DNA from: Verrucomicrobiia bacterium
GTDB taxonomy: Bacteria; Verrucomicrobiota; Verrucomicrobiia; Verrucomicrobiales; DEV007
NCBI GenBank assembly: GCA_020439995.1
Contig: JAGROY010000079.1
Location: 1 to 63,550 of the forward strand
DNA length: 63,550 bases
Reading direction: 5' to 3'
Position numbers and translations under genes: made by a program. Positions within the stretch are counted from its first letter, which is position 1. Every line of letters begins with the position of its first letter. Below are positions 1 through 10,200 of this stretch, one piece after another. The notes beneath the pieces were generated by a model. The model saw nothing but the letters and a program-made list of their open reading frames with translations. It was not told the DNA's origin and searched no databases.

Positions 1-911
1 CTCTCCCGTTCGAAGAAGCCGTCCACAAACGCACGACTCCCTAACACTCCTCCCTCCGTAAAATAGCGCACCCGACAGCGCAACACCTGCCACACTGGCA
101 TCCTTCCCCCATTCTTCAGCTCAGCCTCGATTCGCTCACGACTGAAGCCACCCTTCGCCTTCGCCGTTCCTCCCCAGGCTGTCTGCCCGCCGAGCACCTC
201 CTCCCCGCGTCCGAACAACAACATCCGATGCTCACGAGCCACCCCTGAGGTCCACTTCGTCCGCCCCCACGCACGCGCAAGTCCGCGCCGCGACACCACG
301 TCGCCGCCCATCGCCGCCGCGTAACTGCACCATCGATAGTCCTCTGGATTCTCACACAACCCGGCCCGAACAGGATTCAGATCGATGTAGGCAGCACAGA
401 ACCGCACCGCCTCCCCATCCTCCAGCAACACACTGCGAAACCGTTCCTCCCAGAGCGTCCCTTTGCGCCCGTGCCACTTGTTGAACCACACCGAGAACTT
501 GAACTTCAGCTCCTTCACAAACGCCGACAAATCGAACAACCGTTCCTTCACCGCCATCGCAGCCTTGTGCACCGCTGGCGCATTGCCATTGCCCTGCCAC
601 ATCCGAATCTGCCCCAGCACCTGCCGCGTATATTTCTCCGAGTTCAACAATTCGAGCCGCCCAACAAAATCCTCATCAGACCACCCCTCCGTCGCCGCCT
701 CTTTATTCGGCACCTCAATGAGCAGATGAATATGATTGCTCATGAAGCACCAGGCCACTACCTCCACCCCAGCAAACGCCGCCTGCTGAAACAACAACTT
801 GCGAAAGAACTCCCGCTCCCCATCCCCCAGCACAAACCGCCGATCCACCACCCGCGAAACAACGTGGTAAAAACTGGAAATCGGGGAGTCTCCGAGGGGG
901 CGCATTCTCAT
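1..911 (-). CDS. REP-associated tyrosine transposase (RAYT/TnpA_REP, Y1_Tnp family), 3' end cut by the window
   Basis: Single-strand HUH transposase of the IS200/IS605-like Y1 superfamily. The frame is open from ATG at 911 to base 1 with no stop, so the C-terminus lies outside the window. The N-terminus has the usual start of the family (ISSFYHVVSRVVDRRF, residues 11-26). The HUH metal motif is NHIHLLIEVP with His60 and His62. The catalytic tyrosine is most likely Tyr175 in AYIDLNPVRAGL, a very characteristic RAYT signature. RAYTs are usually single-copy, domesticated enzymes that spread REP palindromes rather than themselves; candidate REP-like hairpins lie at 44113 and 44306. GC-rich at third positions. 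An alternative start is the ATG two codons downstream (905). Confidence 0.9.
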   Translation of the reverse strand, partial: MRMRPLGDSPISSFYHVVSRVVDRRFVLGDGEREFFRKLLFQQAAFAGVEVVAWCFMSNHIHLLIEVPNKEAATEGWSDEDFVGRLELLNSEKYTRQVLGQIRMWQGNGNAPAVHKAAMAVKERLFDLSAFVKELKFKFSVWFNKWHGRKGTLWEERFRSVLLEDGEAVRFCAAYIDLNPVRAGLCENPEDYRWCSYAAAMGGDVVSRRGLARAWGRTKWTSGVAREHRMLLFGRGEEVLGGQTAWGGTAKAKGGFSRERIEAELKNGGRMPVWQVLRCRVRYFTEGGVLGSRAFVDGFFERE

Positions 912-976
912 AGGGAGCACTCTAGCACGAATTTCCTTCCTAACTAAAAAGTTACAGACGATCAAGATTCGAATCG

Positions 977-2038
977 TCACCTTACAAACCAACTCTCCGA
1001 AACCACTTCATCGATCTGCAGTTGAAGCACCTCCCCATTGATCTCCGGTTCTGTCATGCGGAGGGCCAGGGTCACTCTGACCTCATCGCTGTAAGAAACT
1101 GCAGGGCTAACTGCATTGGTTGCCATAGCCACGGTGTTCTCCGCAAGATTCAGCGGAAGTGAAGTTTCGGAGCGTTCCAACAATTGGAGCATCGTAGAGC
1201 AAACCGAAGAATCCCAGCGAGCGTAGGCCCAGCGAGTGGCTGTCTGATCCTGATTCTCGACCCTGAAGCAGGCGTACTGGCTGGAATCCGAAAACGCATG
1301 ATTGTAGTAATCATCCAGGGAAACTCGGAGTCGGAACGTCTGCGCTTCCCAGTGACAATTGGAAGGATCTGCACCAAAGTCGTTCCACGAAACCTCTTCA
1401 TATCCGGCAAGACTGTCCCAGTCGAGCTTCAGACCATCGCCGGTGCGTTCGAATACTGCGGTTCGCCAGACTCTGTCAGAGCCCTTAAAGTCAAACCAGA
1501 GAAGATCGATCCCATCTTTCGTTTGCGCTTCATCTATGCCTTCCCCGAACTCGATGAGATCCGCTCGCAGCGGGTGCTTCTGGTAATAGCGCTCCATTCG
1601 AACCACGGTTTTTTCAGGTTTCCTCACATACTGGCTCCTTGCGCTCACAGTCGTCGCTGCAAAAAACTGCTGAAGGGCTTCTTGCGCGAGACCTACGTCA
1701 GACACCAGTGCCTGGAAGGCGAGCTGATCAGAGGTCGGAGAACAATCAACGCTTGAAACGTTTGCCTTAGAAAAAAAGATCACCCACCCCGTCGTGATCG
1801 CTGCGAATATCGCTAGAAATCTGCCGAATTTCCCCAACCACGGTTGGTCATCATTCGACCTCCAGGTTTCGTCGAAAGTATGATTGAAATGCGCATCAAG
1901 CGCAGCCCTCTGGTCGCCAACAGGAATGAAGACCGGCTCTCTTTCTGGATTGAACCGATGGAGATCCGAGAGAGTCACTGGCCCCGGGGTCCGTTGAGTC
2001 GGGGGCGGCAACTGACGTCTATCGGTAATAACACTCAT
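977..2038 (-). CDS. Hypothetical single-TM membrane protein, last gene of the giant-protein operon
   Basis: 353 aa, family not recognised. The first ~65 residues are polar and probably cytoplasmic. One hydrophobic segment follows at about residues 70-90 (FLAIFAAITTGWVIFF), so the remaining ~260 residues are predicted to be extracytoplasmic. The outside domain has no motif I can name; it is rich in acidic and aromatic residues. The start codon overlaps the stop of the upstream PpiC-like gene (ATGA at 2035-2038), which implies translational coupling. Position at the end of the operon suggests a membrane component or accessory factor for the large secreted proteins upstream, but that is inference from context only. 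Confidence 0.75.
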   Translation of the reverse strand: MSVITDRRQLPPPTQRTPGPVTLSDLHRFNPEREPVFIPVGDQRAALDAHFNHTFDETWRSNDDQPWLGKFGRFLAIFAAITTGWVIFFSKANVSSVDCSPTSDQLAFQALVSDVGLAQEALQQFFAATTVSARSQYVRKPEKTVVRMERYYQKHPLRADLIEFGEGIDEAQTKDGIDLLWFDFKGSDRVWRTAVFERTGDGLKLDWDSLAGYEEVSWNDFGADPSNCHWEAQTFRLRVSLDDYYNHAFSDSSQYACFRVENQDQTATRWAYARWDSSVCSTMLQLLERSETSLPLNLAENTVAMATNAVSPAVSYSDEVRVTLALRMTEPEINGEVLQLQIDEVVSESWFVR

Positions 2039-2992
2039 TTCGTCGGGAGTCTCGGAATTCCTTCCGCCACAGCGCCATCACCAGACCCGGCATCGTCAAC
2101 ATCGAGGTGCAGCTCAGGCAATTTCGAATCAAACCTTTCAACCCCAACCTCAGCCTGGATCCTCTCTTCAAATTCTTTTCGGATTGTCGCCTGCTTCTGT
2201 TTGATCAACTCTCGCTTAAGCGATCCTTCAATCTCTCTAAGAGGGGAAATGCCACCCTGCTCGACTTCGATGCACTTCACCACTGCTACTACCGAAGGAG
2301 TCTGGATCACTTCGGAGATACTACCTGGAGAATCCAAGGCGAATCCTGCCTCGATTACGGCCTCGGGAATCCTCGCGGGTATCCTTCCCTTTGTGATCCA
2401 ACCGATGTCCCCCCCCCTTGTAACGAGAAGCCTGATCATCAGATGTGCGGATCGCCAGGGCACCAAATCCTTCAGGAAGTTTTTCCTTCAAAGCCGTTTG
2501 TCGCGCCGTCTTGATTCGCTCTATGATCTGATCATTCAACTGCTGGGGGCGGTGTGGATTCAGCTTTAACATGAGAATCGCCAACCTCCTCCGTTCGTCT
2601 TTGCGAAACTCTGTCGAACGCTGCACATACGCATCTTCCAGTTCCTCTTCGCTGACTTCTACTGCTCCAATGGCCGAGCTCAGTTCCGCTTCTTTCAATC
2701 GCGCGATCATCAGGTTTTCGATCGTCCGTTTGATCTCTGAATCCTGATCCAAACCGAGTCGTCGTGATTTCTCCAGGAGCGCCGCCCGCAACACGAGCTC
2801 GCGCAACACTGAAGCGCTATCTGTGGTCGGCTGCCGGTTGCCTTTTCGGCGCTGTATTTCAGACTCTAGGTCGGTCGTGGTGATTGTGGCGTCACCTACC
2901 CTTGCGAGGATTCCAGTATCCTCGGTCTTTGTTCCCTCGCAGCCCAATAGTGCCAGCGAGATAAGCAAATATATCAGAACCGAAAACTTCAT
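2035..2992 (-). pseudogene. PpiC/parvulin-type peptidyl-prolyl isomerase lipoprotein, frameshifted in a G9 run
   Basis: Predicted extracytoplasmic foldase. From ATG 2992 there is a lipoprotein signal ending in a lipobox (LALLGC, Cys18), then a SurA/PrsA-like N-terminal helical region. The frame reads into the rotamase domain, and after a run of nine G (2409-2417, minus strand) it continues out of frame and stops at 2321. Removing one G restores KGGDIGWITKGRIP, the conserved GGDLGW core of the parvulin domain, and the frame then runs to the stop at 2035, giving about 318 aa. The C-terminal half could also be re-initiated from 2466. The run could be a sequencing error, a slippage-controlled switch or a true mutation. 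The start overlaps the PEP-CTERM gene stop (ATGA at 2989-2992). Confidence 0.85.
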
Positions 2993-3633
2993 CTGATCTT
3001 CCTGAAGGTTCGGTTCCGGCGTTGCGCAAAGAGCATGACGGCACCTACCAGCAACCATCCGACTCCTGGCTCTGGAATGGTCACCAAGGCATCAAATGGG
3101 GCCTGCAGGATGATGGTCTGATTGTTCTGAGTGGTGCCGAACAATGTTCCAATGAATGCGACATCGTGTGGCGCGGTAGCGGTAAGTCTGGCCGGAACTT
3201 CAAAGGCGAATTCCTCGCTGGGAGGAGGAGTATCTGGAAAATTCCAGAACTCATCTGGATCTCCAGGATCAGTCCCCGAATACACAAACGTCACCGAGTG
3301 AAGGGCGGTATTTGCATCCGTCGGGGAGAATGTGGCTTCGCTAACAGACCATCCGAGAGGAAGCGAAATCTCATTCGTCTGGATCACCTGCCGGCTACCT
3401 GCAAACTGCAATGCGATGCGGCCGCCCGAATTGGAAACGAGGCTCTCTCTGACCTGAGCTGTCACTGGCCTGATGGGATCTCCCGATATTCGCCCAGCAT
3501 ACCTGCTGGTAGAAGAATCGAACGAAACCGAAAGCAGGACGACCGCTGCGGGTGCCGACACGAGTGAACACACGAGCCAGCTTAAAAGCCACGTCAGAAT
3601 ACGAAAATGTTGGCGAGATCGAAACGAATACAT
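2989..3633 (-). CDS. PEP-CTERM sorting domain protein
   Basis: 214 aa from ATG 3633, chosen because a signal-peptide-like stretch (ILTWLLSWLVCSLVSAPAAVVLL) follows at once; an in-frame ATG at 3717 would lie inside the upstream gene. The middle is a beta-rich domain of unknown function. The C-terminus is a textbook PEP-CTERM signal: IPEPGVGWLLVGAVMLF followed by a basic RRNRTFRK tail. Such proteins are exported, cleaved and anchored or released by an exosortase; no exosortase is in this window. It starts 11 bp after the stop of the 1,201-aa gene and overlaps the PpiC gene by ATGA, so it is a member of the operon and possibly its surface anchor. Confidence 0.85.
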   Translation of the reverse strand: MYSFRSRQHFRILTWLLSWLVCSLVSAPAAVVLLSVSFDSSTSRYAGRISGDPIRPVTAQVRESLVSNSGGRIALQFAGSRQVIQTNEISLPLGWSVSEATFSPTDANTALHSVTFVYSGTDPGDPDEFWNFPDTPPPSEEFAFEVPARLTATAPHDVAFIGTLFGTTQNNQTIILQAPFDALVTIPEPGVGWLLVGAVMLFAQRRNRTFRKIR

Positions 3634-3644
3634 AGGACGAGCTA

Positions 3645-6600
3645 CTAAAAATTCACATTGCGTAGACCGACGCTGTCCTGTCCTGCCTCTCCAGAAGCAT
3701 CCTTGTGATAGCTCCACGTCACCTCATGTTTCCCAGCAGGAATATTCACAGAATGGGATGTCCAGGCTACCGTTCCAGAGATCTGTGCCATCTGGTTTCC
3801 GTTGAGAAGAAGGGATAGCGCATCTGCACTTGCTTCCGTTGAAGCCATCCATTCAAAGGAGAGAATCGTCGGCCCTTCCACCTGCACGCTAATGTCACTG
3901 CGCTGGCTGTTCTCGATGTTTCCGGCAGTCAAATGAGAGGCATCGAAGGCCGGCTTCCATGGCGCATTCCCTCCAGTCTTAATTGCCTGAGACGCAATAC
4001 CAAGGACAACAGAGGCATCAGATTCAAGTGACGCGATATTCCTCCGGACAGTCCGCACGCGATAGAGATTGTTGCCGCTGATCCCACTCGCAGGAGTAGT
4101 TGATTTCCACAACCGACGCAGCTTCCCCCCCCTGAAGGGCTCCTGAGATGAAGAGAATGAATCCCCACCATCGGCCCATGGCCCCAGATCGCGCGACCAT
4201 TCGACGAGAAAATCGACATCAGCAAGGTCAGGCCGAGTTCCGAGACGAAGATGAATGAAACCATCGTGCTCATAGATTTCAAACTCGAAGTCGATGGGCG
4301 TAGATGACGCCGTCGGATCAGTGAAGAAAGCATACTCTTCGAAGTTGTTGAGAAAATCGCCATCCAGATTGCCGTTGGCAAAAGCGCTGACGCTCTGGGT
4401 GTTGGCTGGTGCCACCTGCGATTTCCATTCAGCCAGGGTCAATGTCTCGTTGATTCTGGTATCAACGATCAACACCGACGCCAGCCATGGGTTCACCGTG
4501 ACGTAAGCACTGTCATCGGGTAAGATTGACAGCTGCACTAGTTTTGCCGCACCGTTTGCCAGTGCATCTTCCTTAGGTACAATCTCGACCAGCGTTTCAG
4601 TCTGCCCGGGCGCAAAGGTAACCTGCGGACTGACAAACTCATAATCGCGACCATTCACAGCTTCGCCCCCCAGGTGAATCGGAACCGTCAAGGCATGGTA
4701 TTGTTGCCCCGCCCTGCGTAAAGAGATCACCGCCGGTATGGAACCATTACGCTGAGCATGGGCGACCACGACCTTGGTTGAAACGCTCACACCATCTTCA
4801 AGCGAAATGGTTGCACTGCTCGCGCCCAGATCGTAGCCCGCATTTGGTAGAACAGTGAGAGTGATCGCTTCTGGATTTTCAGTGAGAGCATCGCGGAGGG
4901 GATAGACGAGCACCGACTTCGTCACCTCACCGCGATCGAACTCGAGAACCGGGCGTTCTGTATCTCCGCTGACTCCTCCTAGAATGTAATCGACCCCTGG
5001 CTCAGCATTCCCAGACGTCGTGAGCGCGATAGCCTGTCGATGAGAAGCATTGCCCGAGCGAGTCACAGAAAACCAGAGGCGCGGCGTGTTCTCGTTGGCC
5101 GTTGTTTCCGACGCTGCAATGTCGATCACTTCAGGCAAACGAAGCGCTCCCGTTTCGATAATGCCCTCCCCTGTCAACCATCCGAGGGCATCATTGCTAA
5201 AGGCACTGCCCTCCAGCAAGATCTCAAGATCGGCCTCCCCTCCATCACCTGCTGCATCCACGGCAACGATCGTAGCCACCGTCGGCAAACCATCACGAAA
5301 GACCGCTTCTGAGCGAATCGATAGATAGTGCGAAAGATCACCTGAGCGCGAATCGAACAGATGGTTCAGGTCGAGAATATCGTGATCAGCCCCTTCCGCA
5401 CTAAAGTCTACAATCGTATCTCGGCCGGTATCGACCTCAGAGTATGAAAAGCGATCAGCTCCCGAACCACCGGTCAGTAGATCATCGCCAGCACCACCTG
5501 AAATGATGTCGTTGCCGGGGCCTGCGTTCAGCTTATCCTCCCCCCAGCCGCCGCGAATGATATCGACTTCTGCCCCGGCCTGAATACTTATGGGCTGAGT
5601 CTCTTCGCCCACATTCCAGACAATAGCTCCCTTCCACTTCGATTGCAGGTAATCCGAGATGGCTCTCACTTCTCCATCCGCAAGCGCCGTTGGAAAAGCG
5701 ATCAACTCCCGAATCTTCCCCTCAAAGGAATGATTAAATTCAGGTGTTGCCGCAATTTTCCTCCCGAGCCCCAGGCTTGAGAAGACGGGCACCTTGGCAT
5801 GGGATGATAGCGCGCTCGTGCCACCAAAGCTGTAGAGAATCTCGCTCTGACCGACTTCCGCGGAGAATCGAACTGATTGAATAGTTGTCGCAGCGGTAAC
5901 CTGGAGTGGTCCGGTAACTTCATACTGGCCGACACTATACGACACTCCCCCAGGGTAGGGCAGCTGCCCTTGATCTGGGCCGATCTGCAAACAAACAGCA
6001 TTCTGCTGCACAATACTCTGTGGATTCGCGGTGGGCAGGCCATCGAAGGTCAGGAAAAAAGTATGACCATCTGTAGAATCAGGCAGGGTTCCATCATCCA
6101 GAAACAGGTGCGCATTCGCTGCCGCGAAATCGATGGCGCCACCACCTGCCGATCGGAACACTGGACGGTCACCAGCGATTGGTTGTTCGGCATCATTGCC
6201 ATTTCCTGAGTTATCAGTCCATGTAGCAATGGGTGCGCCATCCGCAAGGCCAGTGCGCGAAGCATCCAGCCAGGTCTGCGCGCTTGACCCATCACTGGTG
6301 CTTGGGCTGAACACTTTCAAAGCAAGGGTTGCAGACTTTGTCGTAGATTCATCCGCATACTGCAGCGTAACAGTTCCATCCTGCAACAACGTGATGTCCC
6401 CTCCCTCCACGTCAGCCTGAGTGAAGGTTCCGGCAGATGTTATTGGCACCCCCTGCTTCAAGATCGAGAAGCCCGCTGAAATTGAATCGACCGTATAGAC
6501 TAGATTGGCCGGGAGAGTATTGGTATCTACTAAAGTCAACGCGACACCTCCCCTGCCCGTCTCCGTTACCCAGAGATTGGTGGTGAACAGGGTAGGTGTC

Positions 6601-7250
6601 ACGTTACTCACATTGGGATCCGTTCCTCTCAGGAATTCTTGTAACGCCGTCAATGAATCAGCATCGGCGTCCGACTGCGCATCTCCCGCAAAAGCCAGAT
6701 TCAACCCGTTCTGTTCCTCCCACCAGTTGGGCATTCCGTCTCGATCCAAATCTTCCTGTGGTAGGTTGACTCTGAGGTCGAGTCTAATCTGGCTGGCACG
6801 TTTCGCGAAAGACGTCTCCAAGGACGAGTTCTCGTCATTCGCAAGGATCGCAGCACGCCCATTGATTGTCACTTCAGTAAAGTCGAAGCGAGAATTTGCA
6901 GCCTCGACAGACAGGTATTCATCCCGATCGCGACTGTTGGGCAGATACATCAACGGAACCTCCATGGCATAGGAGAATTCCTTCACAGGATTCCCAGTCG
7001 GCTCAAGACGGGTTGTTAAACGGACAGTATTTTCCGGATCTTCAGTATTCTGAAAGGTAAGTGCCAGTTCCCCATCAAATAGCTGAAAGCTGCTGCCTTC
7101 ACTCACATGCTGGACTTTTCCGTATAGAATTAACGACGGCTCGCTAAATCCTTGAGAGTAACAAACTGAAACCGAGGCTACCAGCATCGTGAGACCAACC
7201 AGTGCAGACTGAATAGCTGATCGACAAGCATTTTGGACAGGATATTTCAT
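3645..7250 (-). CDS. Large secreted multidomain protein: LamG-like, RTX calcium repeats, two Calx-beta domains
   Basis: 1,201 aa with an N-terminal signal peptide (about residues 10-33, ending VCYSQG). Domains in order: a calcium-loop segment of thrombospondin-3 type (DLDRDGMPNWWEEQNG, ~167-182); a cadherin/CSPG-like beta domain (~218-310); a LamG/concanavalin-like region beginning WLDASRTGL (~330-520); RTX nonapeptides (AGPGNDIISGGAGDDLLTGG, ~570-590); two Calx-beta domains (~705-815 and ~820-930, GVDYILGG and GRDYEFVSP); and a C-terminal beta-sandwich. These features suggest calcium-stabilised adhesion or matrix binding outside the cell. It starts 18 bp after the stop of the giant gene. No catalytic motif was recognised and there is no PEP-CTERM tail of its own; the next gene provides one. 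Confidence 0.85.
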   Translation of the reverse strand: MKYPVQNACRSAIQSALVGLTMLVASVSVCYSQGFSEPSLILYGKVQHVSEGSSFQLFDGELALTFQNTEDPENTVRLTTRLEPTGNPVKEFSYAMEVPLMYLPNSRDRDEYLSVEAANSRFDFTEVTINGRAAILANDENSSLETSFAKRASQIRLDLRVNLPQEDLDRDGMPNWWEEQNGLNLAFAGDAQSDADADSLTALQEFLRGTDPNVSNVTPTLFTTNLWVTETGRGGVALTLVDTNTLPANLVYTVDSISAGFSILKQGVPITSAGTFTQADVEGGDITLLQDGTVTLQYADESTTKSATLALKVFSPSTSDGSSAQTWLDASRTGLADGAPIATWTDNSGNGNDAEQPIAGDRPVFRSAGGGAIDFAAANAHLFLDDGTLPDSTDGHTFFLTFDGLPTANPQSIVQQNAVCLQIGPDQGQLPYPGGVSYSVGQYEVTGPLQVTAATTIQSVRFSAEVGQSEILYSFGGTSALSSHAKVPVFSSLGLGRKIAATPEFNHSFEGKIRELIAFPTALADGEVRAISDYLQSKWKGAIVWNVGEETQPISIQAGAEVDIIRGGWGEDKLNAGPGNDIISGGAGDDLLTGGSGADRFSYSEVDTGRDTIVDFSAEGADHDILDLNHLFDSRSGDLSHYLSIRSEAVFRDGLPTVATIVAVDAAGDGGEADLEILLEGSAFSNDALGWLTGEGIIETGALRLPEVIDIAASETTANENTPRLWFSVTRSGNASHRQAIALTTSGNAEPGVDYILGGVSGDTERPVLEFDRGEVTKSVLVYPLRDALTENPEAITLTVLPNAGYDLGASSATISLEDGVSVSTKVVVAHAQRNGSIPAVISLRRAGQQYHALTVPIHLGGEAVNGRDYEFVSPQVTFAPGQTETLVEIVPKEDALANGAAKLVQLSILPDDSAYVTVNPWLASVLIVDTRINETLTLAEWKSQVAPANTQSVSAFANGNLDGDFLNNFEEYAFFTDPTASSTPIDFEFEIYEHDGFIHLRLGTRPDLADVDFLVEWSRDLGPWADGGDSFSSSQEPFRGGKLRRLWKSTTPASGISGNNLYRVRTVRRNIASLESDASVVLGIASQAIKTGGNAPWKPAFDASHLTAGNIENSQRSDISVQVEGPTILSFEWMASTEASADALSLLLNGNQMAQISGTVAWTSHSVNIPAGKHEVTWSYHKDASGEAGQDSVGLRNVNF

Positions 7251-7268
7251 GACTTCAGCAGGTTCGAA

Positions 7269-10200
7269 TCAGTTCCCAGAATGAGAGTAAGTGTTGAGCA
7301 TGAGCTTGATGTCGGATACGCCAAAGTCACCCGACGCGGAACCAATGAAGGTATCCAGCCCGTAATCAGCGTTAGCGTGCAGCGTGCTCCCGGGAATGAT
7401 CAGCACCCATTTAGTATTCCAGATTGAGCGACCAGCGAGGCGACTGTCCCATGTGAGTTCACCTTCGTCGAAGTCTTCGCCTCCGTGGTCATGATAGGCA
7501 CGGAATCGAGAAAATCTGCGAATCTCCGAAAATGAACCATCCACGCTGTCCCGAGCAGCCATCCAATCGGGATCATTGAGGTTGCCATCGTTGATCTGAA
7601 ACGGCACGGGAATCTTCTGATCTATGACGTTCCATGTGCGGGTCGCCAAGGTCGGGCTGTCCGGGATGCGCATCACGTCAATACCAGCTGGCACCAGGTA
7701 GATTCGCGGAGTCTGCGAAAGCTGGGTCTCAGCGTAGTTCTCAAACCAGGCGCCAACAGCGCGCACCTTGGTAGCGAATTGAGATGGATCATACGCGTGA
7801 TCCATTCCGCCGAGTGGCCAGCCGAACACGTTATTGCCTTCATTGATCTCGGTGCTGAAAGGTATCACCAACCCAGGCTGTGCCCCAGCTTCCTCTGCTG
7901 CGAAAGGTCGACAATAGCGGCGGAACTCGGTGATTCTCCATAAGTCAGGAACCCGATGATTTTCGAGAACCTTGAACCATCGCTCATCACTTTTCTCGCC
8001 ATCTCGCACACGAAATAACTCGTGCCTCAGCGACAGGCGGCCAGTTTCCTTCTGCGGATTATTGAACCCCAGCTGTCCATTGAGCACGTCATAATTCTCG
8101 TTCAGCTTTGCAAGGATCTCCGCGAGTCCACCGCCGCCCAGCTGCGGCTTTCCGCCCGACCAGTGGCCGAGAGTGCGAGCACGCGTGATGTCTCCGATCA
8201 GCCCCGATGCTGAGGCAGGATGCGATGTGTCGAGGCTGGTTTCGTAATCGTAAGCTTTGGCAGACAGGTAAACATACTTGGCCAGCAGATCAAAAGACTC
8301 ACGATACTTCTGCAACGCCTGGTTCCGCTCCAGGCGGATCGTCATGTCGTGATATCGATTCTCCTGGACAGTGGAGGCGAGGCGTTGATTGGCGGCGGTG
8401 CGTTCCTGAACGAGGCGTTCGCCTTTTGACGTGATGGTGTCGAATTCCTGGACGCGTGAGTCGAGCTGGCGGAGGTTTTCGGCGATCGCGAAGCGGAAGG
8501 TTGAGTCGTTGTTGAGATCGGAAACGAGCTCAAGGAGCTCGCTGCGCACCGAACCCTCGTATTCCCTCGCCATCGCGTTAATGGCACCAACTTCTGTTGC
8601 GGTTTCTGATACAGCGTTCCCAATTAGCTGAGCCGCTTTCGCAACTTTGACCGAGGTATCGAGACCGGTCAGAAGTGGAATTTGCGCTGACTCTACGACC
8701 CCTTTTGCAGGGGATCCTGTCGAGTTAGTAAATCCAACGTTGAGAGGAATGCCCTCTGATGCTGCACTGATCGTGGCCTGCGCTACCTCCCGCGTGCCAT
8801 TGATAACATCTGAGTAAATCGCAACTCCTGTCTCCAGGACTCGTATGGTTGAGTTGATTAACATCGCCCGATGTTCCACCTGTAGCTCCTTCGCAAACCC
8901 TTGGCGGTCGGCCTGTAACCCGTGCACTGTTATGTGTAGGTCACGGACATAGCTTTGGTAGTCATCAAGCGATTTATTTAGAGCAAGCTGAGCTTGGACG
9001 ATCTGCAGGAGCTTTTGCTGAATCTCTCCGTACGATCGTCGTTGTCCCCAATTTTCATTAGCGCGAAACCCATAGTTCGTTGTCGCAAGATTTGGAAACG
9101 GAAGCGTGATTACGGTATCGTCATCCTGCAAAAGGTTGATGTCTTCGCTATTTGAGAAACGCTCGTAGAAATCATCGCCCGATTCATTTGTAGAGTCTTC
9201 CGGAGTGTCTCCGAAAGAGAGCTCAGTGAATTCGTCGAAGAATTCACTGAGCTGGTAGGAACCATCTCCCTTGTTCCTAGGAACCCCGTAGACGAGGAAT
9301 GCGAATCGCTGAAAAGCATCAATCTGATAGGCGTCGTCTGTAGGAGCATCGAAGACGTCAAAGTATGTTGAAGCGGAGTCTGGGTTGTAGTCGTCAGGAC
9401 TATTGTTGTCGATATACTGAGGAAAGAGAAAATCCGGGCCTTCATATCCTTCTGGATAAGCACCACCGGGCCCAATCAGTCCTTCATACGGCGTTCCGTA
9501 CACTTGAATCAATCGATTGCGAAATGAGCGATCTTGCTCATCTGCTTGAATCCTGAGCTTATCCGTCAATTGCTCCACTTGTCGCAGCCGCCTATCCAGT
9601 GAATTCGCATAATCGAAAGCAGCGATGGCGTTGGCTGCCGCTTTACCAGCACGACCAGCGATCTGCTGATAGTGAGTCGTGGGTGTCGAGAACTGACGAT
9701 CCAGATTAACAGGATTGATGTCGAAAACCACGGCATCCTGATCGAGCCCCAGTGGGTTATTACCATCTCCAGCTTCATCGATCGTTGCCTGAATTTTCTT
9801 GTGCATCGCGGCAAGTTCCGCAAGCTCGCGAATGCTGCCACGATCGATATTGTCCAGATTCTCAGCGTCCCCGGAGCCTGCCGCTGAGTCGGGATCATCC
9901 GCGTCGAAAGGAACCAATGCGTTGCCCACATAGAAGTCGAACAGTGCTCCCTGACCTGCACGGGTGGCCCAGCCGGAAACTCCCCAGGCCCGTGCAGGAT
10001 CGGAATCAGTGTAGCCCTGCCATTGCCCATCGGGATCTTCTATATAGCGCTCACGGTAGGTGAGGTCCACGATCTCAGCACCAGCTTTTGCCTTGGCAGC
10101 AGCGGTGCGCACGAATTTCGTTTCATCGAGAAAGTCTACTTCGATGACGATATCGAGGAGGTTATAGAGTTCCTTACGAGCCTCCCATTCGAAGAACGGA

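Noticed and set aside
2035..2466. Independent 143-aa protein
   Set aside because: It is the C-terminal half of the parvulin gene in the shifted frame; removing one G in the nine-G run joins it to the lipoprotein.
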